A stretch of DNA of 64,000 nucleotides, from NCBI RefSeq assembly GCF_018991925.1, contig NW_024748870.1, positions 5,868,193 to 5,932,192 of the forward strand, given 5' to 3'. Made by a program: the position numbers and the translations under genes. The first letter of the stretch is position 1; each line of letters opens with the position of its first letter. Under the pieces are notes generated by a model. That model ran no database searches. It was given only the letters and a program-made list of their open reading frames with translations, and was not told the DNA's origin. Below are positions 30,887-41,944 of this stretch, piece by piece. This stretch comes from Homarus americanus. Its lineage: Eukaryota > Arthropoda > Malacostraca > Decapoda > Nephropidae.

Positions 30887-31115
30887 CTGTACCATCCGTT
30901 AGGCGCAGACGGAAGGTATCAGGACCCACCGACTGGGAAGGGCGTGGAATCCCCCCCCCCTAACCCCCACCCTACTCTCGCCCATCCTGGGAGGTGGAGA
31001 ATTGTACCATCCGTTAGGCGCCGACGGAAGGTATCAGGACTCACCGACTGGGAAGGGCGTGGAATTGCCCCACTCCCCTCCCATCCCTCACCTAATCCTC
31101 GCCTATCCTGGTAGC
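30887..31115. repeat. Two-copy tandem duplication, about 114 bp
   Basis: The word TGTACCATCCGTTAGGCGC starts each copy (about 30888 and 31003), followed by GACGGAAGGTATCAGGAC and GGGAAGGGCGTGGAAT. The copies differ mostly in C runs. Open frames through it are repeat artefacts. Confidence 0.85.
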
Positions 31116-31414
31116 GCCAAGCCCTTAGGGATCCTAGATGCAGTAGTTTTTGAGATATTTAGAACTCTGGGAGACGTATCGTTTAATATATACACCGCCC
31201 ATCACAATTCCAGTATCATTGCATTCTGAAGAAGGTAACAGATAATTATATCCAGCAGGAAAACATAAGTTGTGGTGTTGTGTTGACTAACTGCTCTCCT
31301 CTCCTATTGGCTGTAATTTGGTTGGTTAAAAGAATAGACCACCAATCATAGTTCAATAAGGAACTCCTAGAACTATGTAATAACGAAACAACGAACAAGC
31401 ATGCCATAGGGCCC

Positions 31415-33855
31415 ATGGAGACCCTTGGTAGGGTTCCTGAGGGCCCCGAAGTGCCTGGGAAGGACCTTGGGGGCGGCGCTGCACTTGGGAGGGTTCCTGG
31501 GGCATCACCCCAGGGAGGGTCCCTGACGGCGGTGCCATCCCCGGGAAGGTCATTAAGAGGCGCCGCCGCCAGTGAGAAAGCCCCTGGGGACACTGCCGCC
31601 CCTGGGTGGGTTCCTGGTGGCTCCGCCGCCCCCGGAAGAGTCCCTGGGAGTACAGCCATTCCTGGGGGCGCCGCCACTCCTGGGAGGGTCTCTGGGGATG
31701 CTGCCGACCTTGGGAGGGACCTTTGGGGCAGCTTCACCCTTGAGAGGGTCCCTGGAGGCGCAGCCGTCCCTGGGAGAGCTCCTGGGAGAAGCCGCCACCC
31801 CTGAGAGGTTCCCTAAAAGCGCTACCTTCTTCGGAATGCGATGATACGTTGCCACTAGGGTTCTTAATAGCGCAAAAACTACTGCACCCATGTTTGGTGC
31901 CCCCAGGGGCCTTCCTAGGGGTGGCAGTGACTCCAGGGGTGCTTTCACTGGCGGCGGCGACCCCATGGGCAGCGATGTCCCCACGGGCCCTCCCATGTGA
32001 AACAGCGCCTCCAAGGGCCCTCCCAAATGGCGCCCCCACGGACCCTCGTGGCACAACCCAGGGACCATTTCAGGGGCGGCAGAGCCCCCTGGGACCCTTA
32101 CAGCGGTAAGGATGTGTCCAGGGACTATCCCAGGGGGGGGCGGCGCCCCCAAAAACCCTCACAGGGATGGCAGCGTCCCCAGGTGCCCCTCTCCGGGGCG
32201 ACGACGCCCTCAGGGATACGCCCAGGGACAACGGAGCTCCCATGGGCTCTTCCAGGGGTGGCAGCGACCCCAGGGGCTCTTTCAATATGGCGGCGCCCCC
32301 ATAGGTCCTCCCAGTGGTGGTGGCGCCCCCAGTCGCCATCCCAGGGACAGCGGCATCCCCACTACCCAGGGACCCTCACAGGGGTGGCGGAGCCCCAAGG
32401 GACTCTCCCAGGGACGGCAGGACCCACAATTACCTTTCCAGGGGCACCGACGCCTCCCGGGACCCTTCCATGGGGTATAGAGTCCCTAGCATCCTCCGAG
32501 AGGCGACGGCGCCCCCAGGAACTCTCCAAGGGACGGTGACTCCCCAAGGGACCCTCCCAGGAGCGGCAGAGCCCCCAGCGGCCCTCTTAGGGACGGGTAC
32601 ACCCTCATGGGCGCTCCCAGGGTTGGTGCCCCTCCTACGGCTCTCCCAGGGCTGTTGGCATTCCCAGAGCAATACTCAGGGGTGGCAGCGCACCCAGAGG
32701 CCCTACTAGGGATGGTGGCGCCACCATAGGCCAACTCAATGGCGGCGGTACCCCCAGGGAGCCTACCAGAAGCGGTGGTGCCCTCCGGGACACCTTCAAG
32801 CAAAGTGGCGCTCCCAAGGACCTTTTCAGGGACCCTCTGAAGGGCGGCGGCGCCCCCAAATACCTTCCCAAGGATGACGTCACCTTCAGGGATCCTCAGC
32901 CCACACTCCCAGGGGCCCTATCAAGGGTGGCGACGTCCCCAGGGGCATTCCCAGTGTTCGGTGGCGCCGCCAGGGGCCCTCCCAGGGCAGGTGATGCTCC
33001 TAGGTTTCCACTTAGGGGTGGCAGCGCCTTCAAGGGCCCTTTCAGGGGAGTAGCACCCCCAGGGGCCCTCTCGGGGGTGGTGGCGCCAACATGGGCCCAC
33101 TCAGAGGCGGTGGTGCCCCAACGCACCCTCTCAGATGCGGTGGCGCCCCCAGGGACACTTCAAGGGACAGCAGGACCCCCACGGACATTCCCAGGGACCC
33201 TCCCAGGGGCGGCAGTGCCCCCAGAGGCTCTCTCAGGTGTGGTGGCGGCCCCAGGGTCCTTCCAGTCGTGGTGGCGCACCCAGGGATCCTTTCAGGGGCA
33301 CCGGCGCGCCCAGGGACCCTCACAGGGGCGGCAGCACCCCCAAGGACCCTCCCAGGGAAGGCAGTATCCCTAGGGACCCTTTCCGGGACGGCAACGCCCC
33401 CAGGTACACTTCCAGGGACAGTGGCGCTCCCCGGGACCTTTCCAGAGACCCTCCCAAGGTTGGCGGAGCCCCCAGGGACTCTTCCACGGATGCCGACACC
33501 TTCTAGGACACTTTTAGGGGCTACGGCGTCCCTTGCATCATCCCAAGAACGTCGGCGCCTCAAGGGACCCTCTTAGGGACGGCGGAGCCCGTGGGGGTCC
33601 TCTCAAGAGCGGGAGCACCCCAAGGGGCCCTCCAAGGGATGGTGGCCCCATAAGGGCTCTCCCAGGGGTGGTGGGATTCCCACAGTCCCACTCAGGGGTG
33701 TCAGAGCCCCCAGAGGCCCTACCGTCCCTAAAGTCGCCATTTGGGACGGTCCTCAGGGGAGCTGTCGCCCTTGAGAGGGTCCCTGGGAAGGTCCTTGGGA
33801 GCACCACTTTCCTTGAAGGTGTCCCTGGGGGCACCACCGCCTATGGAAAGAACCC
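31415..33855. repeat. GC-rich minisatellite, about 30-bp units, mixed orientation
   Basis: About 2.4 kb of diverged units around CCCAGGGACCCTCCCAGGGG plus GGCGGCGCC. From about 31415 to 31830 the units read in one orientation (GGGAGGGTCCCTGGGGGC). After a unique spacer (31830-31890) they read in the complementary orientation to about 33745, then flip again to about 33850. Unit length near a multiple of three keeps all six frames open, giving Pro/Gly/Ala-rich frames up to 199 codons that are not credible genes. Confidence 0.92.
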
Positions 33856-36298
33856 TAATTTAGCGAAGTAGATTATCATAGAAAACGGGAAATTTGTATC
33901 ATAAAAAATGGGAAATATCTACTTTCCGGGAAAGTTGGTTATCTACTTTCCCGAAAAGTAGATAGCTTTTCTACTTTTCGGGAAAGTAGATTATCGACTT
34001 TTCGGGGAAGCAGATTTTCGAATTTGGGGGGAAATATTACCTAATTTTGCGAAGTAGATTATCATAGAAAACGGGAAATTTGTATCATATTAAATGGGAA
34101 ATATCTACTATCCGGGAAAGTAGATTATCGACTTTTCGGGGAAGTAGATTTTCGAATTTTGGGGGAAATATTACCTAATTTTGCGAAGTAGATTATCTTA
34201 GAAAACGGGAAATTTGTATCATAAAAAATGGGAAATATCTAATTTCCGGGAAAGTTGGTTATCTACTTTCCCGAAAAGTAGATAGATTTTCTACTTTTCG
34301 GGAAAGTAGATTATCGACTTTTCGGGGAAGTAGATTTTCGAATTTTGGGGGAAATATTACGTAATTTTGCGAAGTAGATAATCATAGAAAACGGGAAATT
34401 TGTATCATAAAAAATGGGAAATATCTACTTTCCGGGAAAGTTGGTTATCTACTTTCCCGAATAGTAGATAGATTTTCTACTTTTCGGGAAAGTAGATTAT
34501 CGACTTTTCGGGGAAGTAGATTTTCGAATTTTGGGGGAAATATTACCTAATTTTGCGAAGTAGATTATCATAGAAAACGGGAAATTTGTAACATAAAAAA
34601 TGGGAAATATCTACTTTCCGGGAAAGTTGGTTATCTACTTTCCCGGAAAGTAGATAGATTTTCTACTTTTCGGGAAAGTAGATTATCGACTTTTCGGGGA
34701 AGTAGATATTTGAATTTTGGGGGAAATATTACCTAATTTTGCGAAGTAGATTATCATAGAAAACGGGAAATTTGATTCATAAAAAATGGGAAATATCTAC
34801 TTTCCGGGAAAGTTGGTTATCTACTTTCCCGAAAAGTAGATAGATTTTTCTACTTTTCGGGAAAGTAGATTATCGACTTTTCTCGGAAGTAGATTTTCGA
34901 ATTTTGGGGGAAATATTACCTAATTTTGCGAAGTAGATTATCATAGAAAACGGGAAATTTGTATCATAAAAAATGGGAAATATCTACTTTCCGGGAAAGT
35001 TGGTTATCTACTTTCCCGAAAAGTAGATAGATTTTCTACTTTTCGGGAAAGTAGATTATCGACTTTTCGGGAAATGAATTTTCGAATTTTGGAAATATTA
35101 CCTAATTTTGCGAAGTAGATTATCATAGAAAACGGGAAATTTGTATCATAAAAAATGGGAAATATCTACTTTCCGGGAAAGTTGGTTATCTACTTTCCGA
35201 AAAGTAGATAGATTTTCTACTTTTCGGGAAAGTAGATTATCGACTTTTCGGGGGAAGTAGATTTTCGAATTTTGGGGGAAATATTACCTAATTTTGCGAA
35301 GTAGATTATCATAGAAAACGGGAAATTTGTATCATAAAAAATGGGAAATATCTACTTTCCGGGAAAGTTGGTTATCTACTTTCCCGAAAAGTAGATAGAT
35401 TTTCTACTTTTCGGGAAAGTAGATTATCGACTTTTCGGGGAAGTAGATTTTCGAATTTTGGGGAAATATTACCTAATTTTGCGAAGTAGATTATCATAGA
35501 AAACGGGAAATTTGTATCATAAAAAATGGGAAATATCTACTTTCCGGGAAAGTTGGTTATCTACTTTCCCGAAAAGTAGATAGATTTTCTACTTTTCGGG
35601 AAAGTAGATTATCGATTTTTCGGGGAAGTAGATTTTCGAATTTTGGGGGAAATATTACCTAATTTAGCGAAGTAGATTATCATAGAAAACGGGAAACTTG
35701 TATCATAAAAAATGGGAAATATCTACTTTCCGGGAAAGTTGGTTATCTACTTTCCCGAAAAGTAGAAAATCTGTCTACTTTTCGGGAAAGTAGATCATCG
35801 ACTTTTCGGGGAAGTAGATGTTCGAATTTTTGGGGAAATATTACGTAATTTTGCGAAGGAGATAATCATAGAAAACGGGAAATTTGTATCATAAAAAATG
35901 GGAAATATCTACTTTCCTGGAAAGTTGGTTATCTACTTTCCCGAAAAGTAGATAGATTTTCTACTTTTCGGGAAAGTAGATTATCGACTTTTCGGGGAAG
36001 TAGATTTTCGAATTTTGGGGGAAATATTACCTAATTTTGCGAAGTAGATTATCATAGAAAACGGGAAATTTGTATCATAAAAAATGGGAAATATCTACTT
36101 TCCGGGAAAGTTGGTTATCTACTTTCCCGAAAAGTAGATAGATTTTCTACTTTTCAGGAAAGTAGATTATCGATTTTTCGGGGGAATAGATTTTCGAATT
36201 TTGGGGGAAATATTACCTAATTTTGCGAAGTATATTATCATAGAAAACGGGAAATTTGTATCACAAAAAAAGGAAATATCTACTTTCCGGGAAAGTTG
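33856..36298 (+). repeat. AT-rich satellite, about 186-bp units, forward array
   Basis: About 13 units marked by CTAATTTTGCGAAGTAGATT at 34041, 34174, 34361, 34547 and so on, spacing mostly 184-188 bp (one short unit of 133). Identity between units is high, with a few indels. Each contains CTACTTTCCGGGAAAG and a 20-bp-arm hairpin. It starts right after the GC-rich minisatellite. Confidence 0.96.
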
Positions 36299-39148
36299 GT
36301 AATATTTCCCAAAAACGAAAATCTACTTCCCGAAAAGTCGATAATCTACTTTCCCGAAAGTAGATAAGATTTTCTTTTCGGGAAAGTAGATAACCAACTC
36401 CCGGAAAGTAGATATTTCCCATTTTTATGATACAAATTTCGATTTCTGTGATAATCTGCAAAATTAAATATTTCCAAAAATTTCGGAAGTAGATAATCAA
36501 CTTTCGAAATAGACACTTTATCTGGAATTGAAAACTCAGGAAATGAATACTTTCAGGAAAGTAGATGCTTACTTTTTGTGCTAATTCCGTTTTTCTATGA
36601 TACTTCCGAAAGTCGATCTACCAAATAAATCTACCTTTCGGAAAACAACCAACCCTACAATTCCATAATATTTCCCCGAAAATTCGAAAATCTACTTTCC
36701 CAAAAAGTCGATAAGCCTACTTTCCCGAAAAGTAGAAAATCTATCTACTTTTTGGGAAAGTAGATAACCAACTTTCCCGGAAAGTAGATATTTCCCATTT
36801 TTTATGATACAAATTTCCCGTTTTCTATGATAATCTACTTCGCAAAATTAGGTAATATTTCCCCCAAAATTCGAAAATCTACTTCCCCGAAAAGTCGATA
36901 ATCTACTTTCCCGAAAAGTAGAAAATCTATCTACTTTTCGAGAAAGTAGATAACCAACTTTCCCGGAAAGTAGATATTTCCCATTTTTTATGATACAAAT
37001 TTCCCGTTTTCTATGATAATCTACTTCGCAAAATTAGGTAATATTTCCCCCAAAATTCGAAAATCTACTTCCCCGAAAAGTCGATAATCTACTTTCCCGA
37101 AAAGTAGAAAATCTATCTACTTTTCGGGAAAGTAGATAACCAACTTTCCCGGAAAGTAGATATTTCCCGTTTTTTATGATACAAATTTCCCGTTTTCTAT
37201 GATAATCTACTTCGCAAAATTAGGTAATATTTCCCCCAAAATTCGAAAATCTACTTCCCGAAAAGTCGATAATCTACTTTCCCGAAAAGTAGAAAATCTA
37301 TCTACTTTTTGGGAAAATAGATAACCAACTTTCCCGGAAAGTAGATATTTCCCATTTTTTATGATACAAATTTCCCGTTTTCTATGATAATCTACTTCGC
37401 AAAATTAGGTAACATTTCCCCCCAAATTCGAAAATCTGCTTCCCCGAAAAGTCGATAATCTACTTTCCCGAAAAGTAGAAAATCTATCTACTTTTAGGGA
37501 AAGTAGATAACCAACTTTCCCGGAAAGTAGATATTTCCCCATTTTTAATGATACAAATTTCCCGTTTTTCTATGATAAATCTGCTTCATAAAGTGGGTAT
37601 TTCCCCAAAATTCGAAAATCTACTTCCCCGAAAGTCGATAATCTCTACTTTCACGAAAAGTGAAAATCATATCTACTTTTCAGGAAAATCAAACTAACTC
37701 CTTTCCCGGAAAGTAGATATTTCTCATTTTTTATGATACAAATTTCACGTTTTCTATGATAATCTACTTCTCAAAATTAGGTAATATTTCCCCCAAAAGT
37801 TGAAAATCTACTTCCCCGAAAAGTCGATAATCTACTTTCCCGAGAAGTAGAAAATCTATCTACTTTTCGGGAAAGTATATAACCAACTTTCCCGGAAAGT
37901 AGATATTTCCCATTTTTTATGATACAAGTTTCACGTTTTCTATGATAATCTACTTCGCAAAATTAGGTAATATTTCCCCCAAAATTCGAAAATCTACTTC
38001 CCTGAAAAGTCGATAATCTGCTTTCCCGAAAAGTAGAAAAATCTATCTACTTTTCGGGAAAGTGAATATCCAACTTTCGAAACAGATATTTTCCGTTTTT
38101 TATGATACAAATTTCCCGTTTCTATGATAATCTACTTCGCAAAATTAGGTAATATTTCCCCAAAATCGAAAATCTACTTCCCCGAAGTCGATAATCTACT
38201 TTCCCGAAAAGTAGAAAATCTATCTACTTTTCGGGAAAGTAGATAACCAACTTTCCCGGAAAGTAGATATTTCCCATTTTTATGATACAAATTTCCCGTT
38301 TTCTATGATAATCTACTTCGCAAAATTAGGTAATATTTCCCCAAAATTCGAAAATCTACTTCCCCGAAAAGTCGACAATCTACTTTCGAAAAGTAGAAAA
38401 ATCTATCTACTTTTCGGGAAAGTAGATAACCAACTTTCCCGGAAAGTAGATATTTCCCGTTTTTTATGATACAAATTTCCCGTTTTCTATGATAATCTAC
38501 TTCGCAAAATTAGGTAATATTTCCCCAAAATTCGAAAATCTACTTCCCCGAAAAGTCGATAATCTACTTTCCCGAAAAGTAGAAAATCTATCTACTTTTT
38601 GGGAAAGTAGATAACCAACTTTCCCGGAAAGTAGATATTTCCCATTTCTTATGATACAAATTTCCCGTTTTCTATGATAATCTACTTCGCAAAATTAGGT
38701 AATATTTCCCCCAAAATTCGAAAATCTACTTCCCCGAAAAGTCGATAATCTACTTTCCCGAAAAGTAGAAAATCTATCTACTTTTCGGGAAAGTAGATAA
38801 CCAACTTTCCCGGAAAGTAGATATTTCCCGTTTTTTATGATACAAATTTCCCGTTTTCTAAGATAATCTACTTCGCAAAATTAGGTAATATTTCCCCCAA
38901 AATTCGAAAATCTACTTCCCCGAAAAGTCGATAATCTACTTTCCCGAAAAGTAGAAAATCTATCTACTTTTCGGGAAAGTAGATAACCAACTTTCCCGGA
39001 CAGTAGATATTTCCCGTTTTTTATTATACAAATTTCCCGTTTTCTATGATAATCTACTTCGCAAAATTAGGTAATATTTCCCCCAAAATTCGAAAATCTA
39101 CTTCCCCGAAAAGTCGATAATCTACTTTCCCGAAAAGTAGAAAACAAC
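36299..39148 (-). repeat. AT-rich satellite, inverted array
   Basis: The same monomer in reverse orientation, about 15 units, marked by TTCGCAAAATTAGGTAATAT. Units near the turn point (36300-36740) and around 37560-37700 are much more degraded than the rest. The array stops at 39148 within a unit, next to unique sequence. Confidence 0.96.
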
Positions 39149-39506
39149 TAGTTAGGCGGAGGTAGAGTCTCAGTCCTTTTCTTCCACCATCATCAAACTT
39201 TGTTGCTGTTTCTTCACTTTGTCTTCTTTGCATCTTGAGGTAAAGTGACATAAAAATACTACTCATCTGTGTCGACTACAACACAACACAGACCTTGTTA
39301 GTAGAACTGATCCCAAAAGCTGAACATTTTACTGTAATAAGCCTCAGTGTTTCTCACTGCCTGAAGTTGGCACCGTTATACGTTTCCAGCACTGGCGGGG
39401 CAGGTGTTAGTACACTACAGAGAACATCTAATATCCTCCCCTGACACATCAAGGCTCACGGGTCAACAAATCACAAATATGTGGTTTACGGACCTGTAAT
39501 ACTCTA
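39149..39506. other. Unique spacer
   Basis: Sequence between the satellite and the CR1 LINE. No gene seen. Confidence 0.5.
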
Positions 39507-41100
39507 GAAACATAAGAACATAAGAAAGTGGGATACTGGAGGAGGCCGACTGGCCCATACAGGGCAGATCCCTTTCACACCCATCCCAGCACTTCCATGT
39601 GCCTATCCAACTTCGTCTTGAAGCTCCCTAGCGTCCCCGATCCTACTATAGCACTCGGTAGCCTATTCCACATATCCACAACTCTATTACCAAACCAGTG
39701 CTTGCCTATATCCTTTCTGAATCGGAATTTATCTAATTTAAAGCCATTTGTTCTAGTTATTTCGTTATTACTGAGCTTCAGAACATCTTCCATTTTACCC
39801 TTGTTTATCCCACTTACCCACTTGTACACCTCTATCATATCTCCCCTAACTCTACGCCTCTCTAATGAATGTAAGCCTAAGCTTTTCAGTCTTTCTTCAT
39901 ATGGAAGGTTTCTAATATTATGGATCATTTTTGTCATTCTTCTTTGTACTCTCTCCAAAGAATCTATGTCCATTCTATAATAAGGACACTAGAACTGAAC
40001 CGCATAATCCATGTGTGGCCTCACTAATGCTAGGTAAAGTTTCAAGATAACGTCAGCAGTTCTGTTACTCACAGACCTAGATATGAACCCAAGAATCCTG
40101 TTTGCCTTGTTGCGAACGCTAATACATTGTTTTCTAGGTTTCAAGTCGTTGCTAACAAATACACCTAGATCTTTTTCATAAACTGAGTTTTCTATTTCCG
40201 TGTTACCTAGTTTATACTTAACGTTTGTATTCGTCTTCCCTATCTGTAGTACCTTGCATTTATCAGTATTAAAATTCATTTGCCAGTCTACTGACCACTC
40301 ATGTAAGGTATCTAGATCTCTTTGAAGGTGTTCAAAGTCACTGTCTGAATTTATCACTCTCCCCATTTTGGTATCATCTGCAAATTTACTAATCCTACTA
40401 GTTATGCCTAAATCAAGATCATTAATGAATATAACAAACAGCAGAGGGCCTAATACAGATCCCTGGGGAACTCCGCTTTTGACCGCACCCCATTCTGACT
40501 TTAATCCATTTATGCTGACTCTTTGTTTCCTACCAGTTAACCATGACCTAATCCATTTTAATACTGATCCACCTATTCCATGTGCTTCTACCTTCCTTAT
40601 CAATCTCTCATGAGGGACTCTATCGAATGCTTTACTGAAATCTAAATATGTTATATCATATGACTTATCATTATCTACCGCTTCATATACTTCTGAGAAA
40701 AAGCTAACAAATTTGTGAGACAAGAACGTCCCTGGGTGAACCCGTGCTGAGAAGAATGAATTAAGTTGAATGTTTCAAGGTGGCTTCTGATTTTTGTAGC
40801 AATAATTGACTCTAGCAACTTGCCTATGATTGACGTGAGACTAATGGGACGGTAATTTGATGCTATTGATTTATCACTCTTTTTGAAAATCGGAACTACA
40901 TTTGCAAGTTTCCAAGCTTCTGGCACTAGGCCCGATTCTAATGACTTATTAAATAAAACTGCTAATGGATTACTCAACTCATCTCTACATTCTTTTAATA
41001 TTCTAGCATATACCTCGTCTGGACCAGGCGATTTATGAGGCTTCAGTTTGTTAATTACTTTAAGCACATCGTTACTAGTAATATTGATATTCATCAACAT
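39507..41100 (-). mobile_element. CR1-clade LINE, copy A (RT part)
   Basis: Minus-strand reverse transcriptase of the CR1 clade of non-LTR retrotransposons. Blocks in order: KPHKSPGPDEVYARILK (41040-40990), YRPISLTS, YLDFSKAFDRVPHERL (palm A), SGVPQGSVLGPLLF, SKFADDTK (palm C; the two Asp of FADD are present), KDLGVFVS, then the C-terminal RVQRRMTKMI...SLERRRVRGDMIEVYKW. Frame breaks occur near 40700, and an in-frame TAG (39989-39991) replaces the Trp of QFW. The 3' tail is TTCTTATGTTCTTATG, the 8-bp repeat usual in CR1. The endonuclease domain is missing (5'-truncated). Confidence 0.92.
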
Positions 41101-41944
41101 ATTTTCTATACTTTCTATTTGTTGCGTTGTTCCTTATGTTGTTTCTTAATTTTTCGAGTTAATACTTACTTGATTGTTGCTGTTTTGACTCGATCGTGTT
41201 GAAATTTGGCGGGAAAACAATTAGATCGAACACATGCAAGGAAATACTCGTCATTGTGTCTATTTTTTAATTTCAAGTCATAAGGAGGAAGAATATATTT
41301 ACAGAGATAGTGTTCTTTAAAGCTGGGTGGGGACGACCCAAAAAATACAACTTGTTCTTGTCTGCCATTGGTCCGCCACCAGCCCCATGATTAATAGAAA
41401 CAACTTAGATATTATTCTGATAGTTTATTCTTAAACTCACGTGATATAAGACAGGTGGAGCACGTATAAACTTGGTCACACAATTTAAAATACCAATAAC
41501 ACCTGCAAAAGAGCTTCACATGGACACTGTATCACCTAAAAATGGAGAGAAAATTGTGTACATAGTTTAAGTTCACTTTTTAATATACTAATTCACCTAA
41601 TGTTTACACCGGGGTTATCAGGAGGCACGTGACCCTCCAGAACTCACAACAAAGTTAATATTCCCGCAGGACGAGACACCAGGAAACACACTTATTCATA
41701 TGATACACATCACTCATATGTATACAACAATACTCTAGTGTTAGTTGGACACAATAAGCCATGGCACTTGTACAGGAATTAATAAACCACAAAACAATAT
41801 TAGAAAAGATAATATGAAGGACCAAGAATATATTGTTTATTTACAAGTGATAACAATGTCCAACATTGTGCAAACAATGGTTGGGCATTCATTGATAGCT
41901 GGCAACGCTTCTATGGCAACGACTACCTGTACAGTCGCGAAGGA
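41101..41944. other. Spacer between LINE copies A and B
   Basis: AT-rich, no gene recognised. Confidence 0.5.

Noticed and set aside
31246..33871. Many long Pro/Gly/Ala-rich open frames on both strands (up to 199 codons)
   Set aside because: They overlap each other in all frames within a GC-rich minisatellite of near multiple-of-three unit length; no domain, no splice context.
33856..39148. Regularly spaced repeats resembling a CRISPR array
   Set aside because: Units are about 186 bp, contiguous without unique spacers, and turn orientation midway; eukaryotic satellite.
39528..39980. 150-codon plus-strand frame opposite the CR1 copy A
   Set aside because: Antisense shadow of the CR1 reverse transcriptase C-terminus.
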